In this document: one piece after another, positions 44,968-51,037 of the stretch | How positions within the stretch are numbered: the first letter of the stretch is position 1 | How the letters are laid out: each line of letters opens with the position of its first letter | Assembly (NCBI GenBank): GCA_902651635.1 | Contig: CACRSC010000020.1 | Span: forward strand, 1 to 51,037 | Origin: Mastigamoeba balamuthi | Taxonomy: Eukaryota; Evosea; Mastigamoebida; Mastigamoebidae | Reading direction: 5' to 3' | Length of the DNA stretch: 51,037 nt | Program-made: the position numbers and the translations under genes | The notes under the pieces: generated by a model | The model's database searches: none | What the model was told of the DNA's origin: nothing | What the model saw: only the letters and a program-made list of their open reading frames with translations

Positions 44968-45562
44968 GGCCGGAGGGAGGAGACGAGCGGGTGTGGACAC
45001 GAGGCGGCGACGAGGGCTTCTCAGCGTTTTTCTGGCACAAGAAATGGGCTTCTTCTGGGATTGGGAGATTGCACGTAAAATGCGGACACGGACACGCAGC
45101 CACAAATAGCTCCTGCGGAATCTGTGGCGATATCTCAGGCACGGAGAACGCGAATCCTCATCCGGGGCGAGACGTGCTACAGCCTCTCCGCAATGAGCAC
45201 AGTATCCTTACCGAGGGTCTACAAAAAACACGCCTCACTCACCTCACTCGCCCTGCCAGAGAAAAGGGAGAGCACACCTCAGGATTGAGTAAGGACAAGG
45301 TAGGTGAATCTAGGTTGGTACGTGAGAGAGTAGAGGACAAGGCAAGCGAGGTGGATATCAGTTCATCACACTCTACGGACAAGATCCGGGAAATAAATGG
45401 CACCTCACTCACCCTTCCCCTTCTTCACTCACACAGCCACCCCGAGGGTGATGAGGGTGATTCGTTTGCACGGAGAGGGTTGGACAGAGGCAGCATTGTT
45501 GTTGAGTAATCCATACAGTATGTACAATTGAGCACCTCCGGGCCCAGTTGCCCAGAGGAGAT
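44968..45562. other. intergenic region between the tandem receptor paralogues
   Basis: About 600 bp holds the 3' end of the upstream gene and the 5' region of the kinase gene. No kinase-like reading frame (GxGxxG, VAIK, HRD, DFG) is seen in any frame. CTCACTCAC words are frequent around 45235-45435. Nothing else is recognised. Confidence 0.5.
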
Positions 45563-48500
45563 CTAGCAGGGAGCTGGCAACGCGTCCTCGTCAAGGGCCA
45601 CGCCCTCGACGTTCAACACCACGGTTGCGAACGACGCCCCGTCGCGGCACACGATCACTGGCACGCGGGCGCACGAAGTGGTTGACACAGTGACCGCGAC
45701 GCCCACCTCGCCACCAGCAGCCAGGGTGGTCGACTCGGGGCTCACAGTCACGTGCACCCCGTCGTCCCCGTTTCCGGGGACAAACACGCGTACGGCCGCG
45801 TCCGTAGTCCCTGTGTTGGTTATGCTGATCGAAGCTACGCTCTGCCTGCCGTCCAGGGTGCACTGAACGTCGAGCGCCGCTGGGGAGACTGACAGACTCG
45901 GGGACTCCGCGCCGTGAGAACCCTGGCCGAGGTACAGCGTGTTGGACATGTCGAACTCCACTGGAGCTGGGGGCGTCTTGAACCTGCGCCTGTACGCGAT
46001 GAAGAGGCCAGCGGCCCCAGATAGGCACATAGCACCGCCAGCCCACGACCCGAGAACCTTCGCCCACAGGCCACTACCCAGGCAGCGCTCACAGCATTTA
46101 GACCCGCACCAACGGCATCCTGGCAACTGCTTGCACTCGCTCCTCTATCGCTGGAGTCAGTACGAGGGTTTAGTTGTGACATTACTCACTGTTCCCCGAC
46201 TCTCGCAGGTTATCGTGGAGGCTCGTATCCCCTGGAAGCAGAAGCGCATGGCAGAAGACCAACTGCACCCAGGCTGTGCGGAGCAAGTGCTCGAGTAAGT
46301 GAGGTCGCTGCAGAGGACACAGGCCTCTGAATTTGACAGGCAGGTCAGCTGGGACTGGCACCAGCTGCACCCACTCGCCGACGAGCAGTTCGTGAGGCTG
46401 GGGAAGCTGGAACACGAGCATTTCCCCACTGAGTGGATGTAAGTGTGAGTGTGCCAGAGAGGGCCTACCGGTGTGTCCCTCGCAGGACTGCGTTGCTTGG
46501 CACCACGAGCACTGCCTGAAGTTGCCAACCCCGCACTTCGATGAAAATCGGGCATCTTGACAGTCTGGACACTGGCCTGTCCTGCGCATGCACGATCCAA
46601 GAGAATCGCACCACATGCACTGAGCACCTTGCTCGTCCGTCGTTCCGATGCACGTGCTCTCCCCCATCATACGCGGTACTGATTCGCAGCGACCACAGTT
46701 TGCCGAAGAGTCTGCGCAGGTTGTGTTGCATTGGCGACAGAGTCCGCTCGAAGCTGAGCACGACGCCAGCGATTGGTCTGGGCAGTCGACTGTGCAGGTC
46801 AGAGTGAACGCGCCCACTGTTAAGCATTTTGAGGAAAGCGGGCACCACGAGCAGCCAGGGACACCGCCGCAGTCACTGGCGAGCAACGAGGAGCACGACC
46901 TCGTGCACGCAGCGTCAACGGGCTTGCACGTGTCGTCCAGAGAACACCAGTGGCACATTCCCGTGCATTGGGACTTGGAGAGCGTGTTGCACGAAGGGCA
47001 TTCCTGGGCTCCTTGCAGCAAACAGGTCTGTGTTGTTTCGCACCACTCGCAATTGTTGCCAAACTGGCAAGTCCAATCTAAGGTGTGCCGCCTACACTGG
47101 ACAAGATCCACGAAGTAGTCCTCTTCTTGAGACGCGGACCCTATTCGTGGTCAAGTGAGTTGTGTCACCTCCGAACAATCCCATCGCACCAACACACGAC
47201 CCGTTGGTGAATTTGAATCCATTCATGCATGACAAGCATCCTGCAGACGCATTCATGAAAGGCACGTGACAACCTTGGCACCGTTCAGATCCCAGACACG
47301 AGCTACAAAGCGGGGATGTACACATTGCTGCACTGGCCGTGAGGACGAGAATAAAAGAAGTGCTCTTACGAATGCACTTCCCGGACTGAAGCGCATAGCC
47401 TTTAATACAGGCACGGCAGCCACTTCTTGGGTCCCTCAGCGGATCAACGCAAGTGGAGCAAATATCTAGTCCAATGCAGTTTATACATAGTGGCGAGTGA
47501 CATATTGCTGGAAATCGCTTAGTGCGAGGTACCAACAGCACTACCTACGGGAGCATTGGTCTCCATCAAAGTGGTACCCAGCAGAACATGTCAGGCATCC
47601 TGACTGGGGATCCCACCCGGCTTGAGAACAGTTGTTGCAGTATTCAGGTCTCATGCATCCAACGCACAATGGCGATGAGCAGGCGGCTACTGGAGAGTGA
47701 GAGTTTTGAAGAGAACTGAAGGCATACGATTGCATGTTCCTGCGGTCATAACGTATCCTTGTACGCACGCTAGACATCCTGAGACCGGATCCCATGACGA
47801 ATCAGAGCAGGATGCGCAGACATCCGGCGCAACACAGGAGATACACCGGGAGGATGTGCACTCAGCTGTGCGGCAAATCAGCAAAGGACTCGCAAAGAGT
47901 GTCTCTCACGTTGACACTGCGCTCCTGTGTACCCAGTTTCACAGGTGAGGCACCCGGAGCTTGCATTCCACCCAAACTGTGTGCAACTCTGGCATTTCTC
48001 TGGCGCAGTGCATGTTGAACATAACGGCGATGAGCACATCGCTGAGCAGAGGTCAATTTGTGGGCATTCTGCGAGCCGCATACGGGTGCATGTGTTGTTG
48101 GCGAGCAGATACCCACTCTCACATTCAAGACACCCAGAGCTCGGACTCCATCCTGTCTGTGTGCACTGCGTGCACACATTGGGCTTCACACAGCGCTCGC
48201 ACAAAAGAGAGAGGCACTCCGCTGAAGAATGTGTAAGAAGAAACTCGAACACAACGGAGTGCATACGCTCGCAGGAATTTCCCACAATGTGATATCCGGC
48301 AGAGCAAGTGCTGCACGTGTCGGGCAGGCTGCATTCAGTACAATATGGAGAGGAGCAAATTGCTGCGACTGAAAGTGAATTTCAACTGTGGAAAGAGCAC
48401 TCACGTTTGCATATGCCATCAACCGGACTGTACCCACTAACACACATACTGCAGTTCTCTGGTGATGAACACCGCGTGCACAGCGACGACGTGCAATTTG

Positions 48501-49771
48501 CCACTGAAGATCATACTTGAGTTGCGTGGCACGATGACTTCCTGGATGCGCACCAAAACAGACACCATCCGAGAGGATGTGGCCAGAGATGCAGCTGCTG
48601 CATGTCCCGGGCGCAGAGCAATTGAGGCAGTTCTCACCACAGTCGGCTGCAATTCTGTAAGTCACTGCGACTGAGTCGGAAAAATGTACGGTGACATAGA
48701 CCATCCGTCGCAGGAGCCCACCCGCTGGAGCACCGCGAACAGTAAGTGCGGCCAAGGATGTTGCACTCGTTGCAGTTCTCTGTCCCGCAGCCTGTGGGGT
48801 CCGGGGTGAGCCTGGAGGGCCTGCGAGGTGCCGCACAGGACGAGTTGGAGTCGCAGTAGTAGCTCCCGTACAGTGACATGGACCTGAGGATCGCAGACGC
48901 CCCCGGAGTGCTGCTGACGATGACGGAGATGGAGGCCAGGCTCTGGATAGCCGTGTCGTAGGGCGCGCTGATCTGGGTGTTGGCCATGGACAGCGCTCCC
49001 GACGACACGTTGATGTTGAGCGACCTGAACGACGCCGTGAGGTCCACCTGCTCGCTCGCGTTGATCGAGTGCTGCAGATTTCTCGTCGTGCCAGCCAACG
49101 TCATGGTAGATCTGTGCGTTGGGGAAAATCGCGATTGCGACGTGAGTTATCTCGGTGATATTCTCTGTTCCCACGTGGTCATTCGGAGCAGAGCGCAGGC
49201 CGACGTGCTGTTCCCAAGACAGAGCTGAACGGACGGGTCCGAGACGGCGACCAGCCAGTTGGCCTTCCACCCGCTCCCAACGGTTGGAGAGGAATCGATT
49301 ATCCCGGCGCTCCCTATTGCGGTAGTCGTTCGGTTATTGGTGGGTTATGAGAAATGCCAATAAGTGCCCGTCGGAGAATTATCTCACGGCACGTGATCGA
49401 CGCCCCGGGCATCAGCCTGAGGCCGTCCAGCAGGGCTGTAGAGGTGTGGGGTGAGGGTGAGTCGGTGGTCAGACTTGAGAGTCGACGCTGAAGTGTGGGT
49501 GGGTATTTTTGGGCCCAAGGGAAACCGCTAGGGGGACAGCAGCGGGGATCGCACTGTAGTCGCCGGCGACGAAGCAGCCAGCGGGAAGAGACACGCCAGT
49601 GAGCCTGAAGTCGTCCAGGAGTACCAGTGCCGTAGCGCATCGCGCCATGGCGAGCGCACATACTACCAATTCCGCTGAGGAAGCGAAAACAGCATCAGTC
49701 TGTGAAGGTGCCACAGGGGAGGTACGTATACCTGGCAACCAATGTCTCTGCTCTCTGTACGCGGAAGGCAT
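45563..49771 (-). CDS. kinase-less paralogue of the receptor-like kinase
   Basis: Same architecture as the neighbour. A signal-like start (VVCALAMARCATA) leads to LVLLDDFRLTGVSLPAGCFV and an N-terminal domain (INASEQVDLTASF, LRSMSLYGSYYCDSNSSCAA). About ten Cys modules follow (CNECNILGRTYCSRCSSGW to SCMNGFKFTNGSCVG), then the PSI-like stalk (GNNCEWCETTQTCLLQG, CSWCQATQSCEG, GCRWCGSKCCE), a TM helix (WAGGAMCLSGAAGLFIAY), RRRFK, and the Ig-like ASH/MSP-type domain (ISITNTGTTDAAVRVFV ... VTVSPESTTLAAGGEV). It stops at VEGVALDEDALPAPC without a kinase. The start is uncertain: the ATG at 49771 is the most upstream in frame, but a first intron is possible. Likely a decoy, co-receptor or adaptor. 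Confidence 0.82.
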
Positions 49772-50468
49772 TTCGGACTGACGGGTGGCGGGTTTGCGAT
49801 CCTACAAAACCGTTGGCTGGCGTCTGGGAGAGGGCGAGTGCAGAGAATGCCCTGTGGTATTTCTGGCAGCTTGATCCCTCAATCTTGGTCCGCTGGCTGT
49901 AACACCTTCCCACCAATTCGGGTTTCAGGCGCCAGCATGACGCCCTCGTTTGCCGAGGCAGTCAGCGACATGGCTATCTCCAGATTTACCTTGGACACAG
50001 CGACAAGGTGTGTGCTGACCCACATCCATAGGACAGCCGTGTCAGGTGCCTTCCGTAATGTACTCGCCAACCGAGAACAGCGCCCCTCACACTTGATACC
50101 GTGTATGGTAAAATGTGGATATGGAACAAAGTGGAAGCAAGAGGCATTCCACATTTCCACATTTCAATGTGGAAGATGTGTATTAATGTAGAAGGAATGT
50201 GGAAGAGTGGTTTTCTGACCTGCCCTTTGTGCTTGGGGACCTTGAGTGCCACATCATAGTGTGTGTGGGGCCGTGCTCTTGTGTGATGTGGTGCTCATCA
50301 ACTCGGCCCCAGCACGAGAGGGAATCAGATGAGGCACAAATAACACCAAAAATAGTGCTGGAATAAATGTGGAAGAGGAAATGAATGGAATGACTATGTC
50401 ATCCACTTTGCAACACTGGTCAGAAAGGTGGTGAAAAAGACTATGATATCATTGTACTCGGTTGTAAT
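49772..50468. other. lower-GC intergenic tract
   Basis: About 700 bp without a convincing gene. Around 50100-50210 there is an inverted-repeat-like cluster of AATGTGGAA / TTCCACATT words, and GTGGAA recurs at 50370. Mobile-element remains are possible but not identified. Confidence 0.4.
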
Positions 50469-51037
50469 CTAATCCAGATTGAGGTATGTGCGTGTGTACG
50501 CTATCCCCCCGAGGAAAAAGGATTCAGATTCCTCCTTGATGCCACGCCCCTCGGTGATCCACTGATCGTCGCTGCAGAGCACTGCATAGTCCGTGGTGAA
50601 CCTGATATGTGTGGCCGCCCACTGCATGGTGCTCAACCCCCATTTCGGCTGGCTGTTACCTCCGCCCGTCTCCGCGATCTCCCCGACATAGATCTGGAAT
50701 ACCAGGCGACCCTCCAGCCTGCCCACAGGTCTGGCTGTGCCGCGGCAGTACAGTTTCATTTTGCCCAGCAGCAAGCCGCTGCGGGGCTGGTGGCCCTCGC
50801 GCTCCTCCTCGGACATCTCGTCGCTCTCGCCATCCTTAGGCCTGCTGCTTCCCTCTGTCGCCGTGGCGATGAGGACCATGAGGCCCAGCGGTGCTTCGCC
50901 GAGCAGCAGTGACGTGGTGATGGTGGGGCTGTGCCACAGCTTCATCGCCTCCTCCAGAAGGATGGCAGATCCACCGCGCTGCACGCCGCGCAGGAACGCA
51001 CAGAGCTCGTGCACGTTGTGAATTCTCGCGCAGGGCC
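50469..51037 (-). CDS. unknown gene, 5' end beyond the window
   Basis: An open minus-strand frame runs from the right edge (RIHNVHELCAFLRGVQRGGS, then AILLEEAMKLWHSPTITTSL, LLGEAPLGLMVLIATATEG) through a charged loop (GESDEMSEEEREGH) to LVFQIYVGEIAETGGG and a Tyr-rich end GGIAYTRTYLNLD. It is about 189 aa here, without introns, and in-frame methionines are not reliable starts. No family is recognised. Composition is intermediate between host exons and repeat DNA. Confidence 0.5.
   Translation of the reverse strand, partial: PCARIHNVHELCAFLRGVQRGGSAILLEEAMKLWHSPTITTSLLLGEAPLGLMVLIATATEGSSRPKDGESDEMSEEEREGHQPRSGLLLGKMKLYCRGTARPVGRLEGRLVFQIYVGEIAETGGGNSQPKWGLSTMQWAATHIRFTTDYAVLCSDDQWITEGRGIKEESESFFLGGIAYTRTYLNLD

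Overview
The window is nuclear DNA from a GC-rich, intron-rich, gene-dense protist. Support comes from a 20S proteasome subunit, an RFC clamp-loader subunit, a PHO80-type cyclin, a SETD3-like SET protein, a securin-like APC/C substrate, PARPs, and short introns (mostly 50-270 bp) that splice the ORFs into family-length proteins whose exon lengths sum to multiples of three. TKL receptor kinases with Cys-rich ectodomains, a papain-like protease and the very high GC suggest an amoebozoan (Mastigamoeba- or Acanthamoeba-like). That placement is inference and is not proven by the sequence.

Layout. 0.5-15.3 kb is a compact housekeeping block: an unknown gene divergent from PSMA7, then RFC5, a K/P/A/Q-rich protein divergent from a securin-like protein, a UIM + ADP-ribosyltransferase-like protein, a papain-family protease that has lost its catalytic cysteine, a cyclin, a SET-domain methyltransferase and a METTL21-type methyltransferase. 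15.3-25.3 kb is a lower-GC graveyard of mobile DNA: a PIF/Harbinger-like transposase relic, an N-marked join carrying a second copy of the methyltransferase 3' end, a repeated unclassified element (copy A), a decayed primase/SF3-helicase resembling those of virophages, polinton-like viruses and Mavericks, and a Tc1-type element with intact inverted repeats and TA target duplication. 25.3-27.7 kb is a GC-rich island with a P-loop NTPase + nuclease-like gene resembling the Crinkler/RHS (CR) class. 27.8-31.8 kb is again repeat DNA: an ATCGAT cluster, inverted copy B of the unclassified element, a GAGT-type microsatellite, a hairpin element and a Harbinger fragment.

31.8-49.8 kb is gene-rich again: a membrane-anchored protein, a CCCH-type PARP cut by an N at 35012, a truncated minus-strand gene, an LRR membrane protein built from phase-1 exons of about one LRR each, and two tandem paralogous receptors on the minus strand. 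The first (37.3-45.0 kb) has a signal peptide, a shared N-terminal domain, about 26 Cys-rich modules mostly one per exon, a PSI-like Cys-rich stalk, a TM helix, an intracellular Ig-like (ASH/MSP-like) domain and a complete TKL kinase. The second (45.6-49.8 kb) has the same order with about 10 modules but stops after the Ig-like domain and lacks the kinase. This signalling/decoy pair, the CR-type NTPase-nuclease gene, the virus-like helicase relic and a recurring use of GC-AG introns are the most notable features. The right edge holds a partial gene of unknown function.

Coordinates of multi-exon genes span first to last coding base; exon limits were placed by eye using splice consensus and reading-frame continuity.
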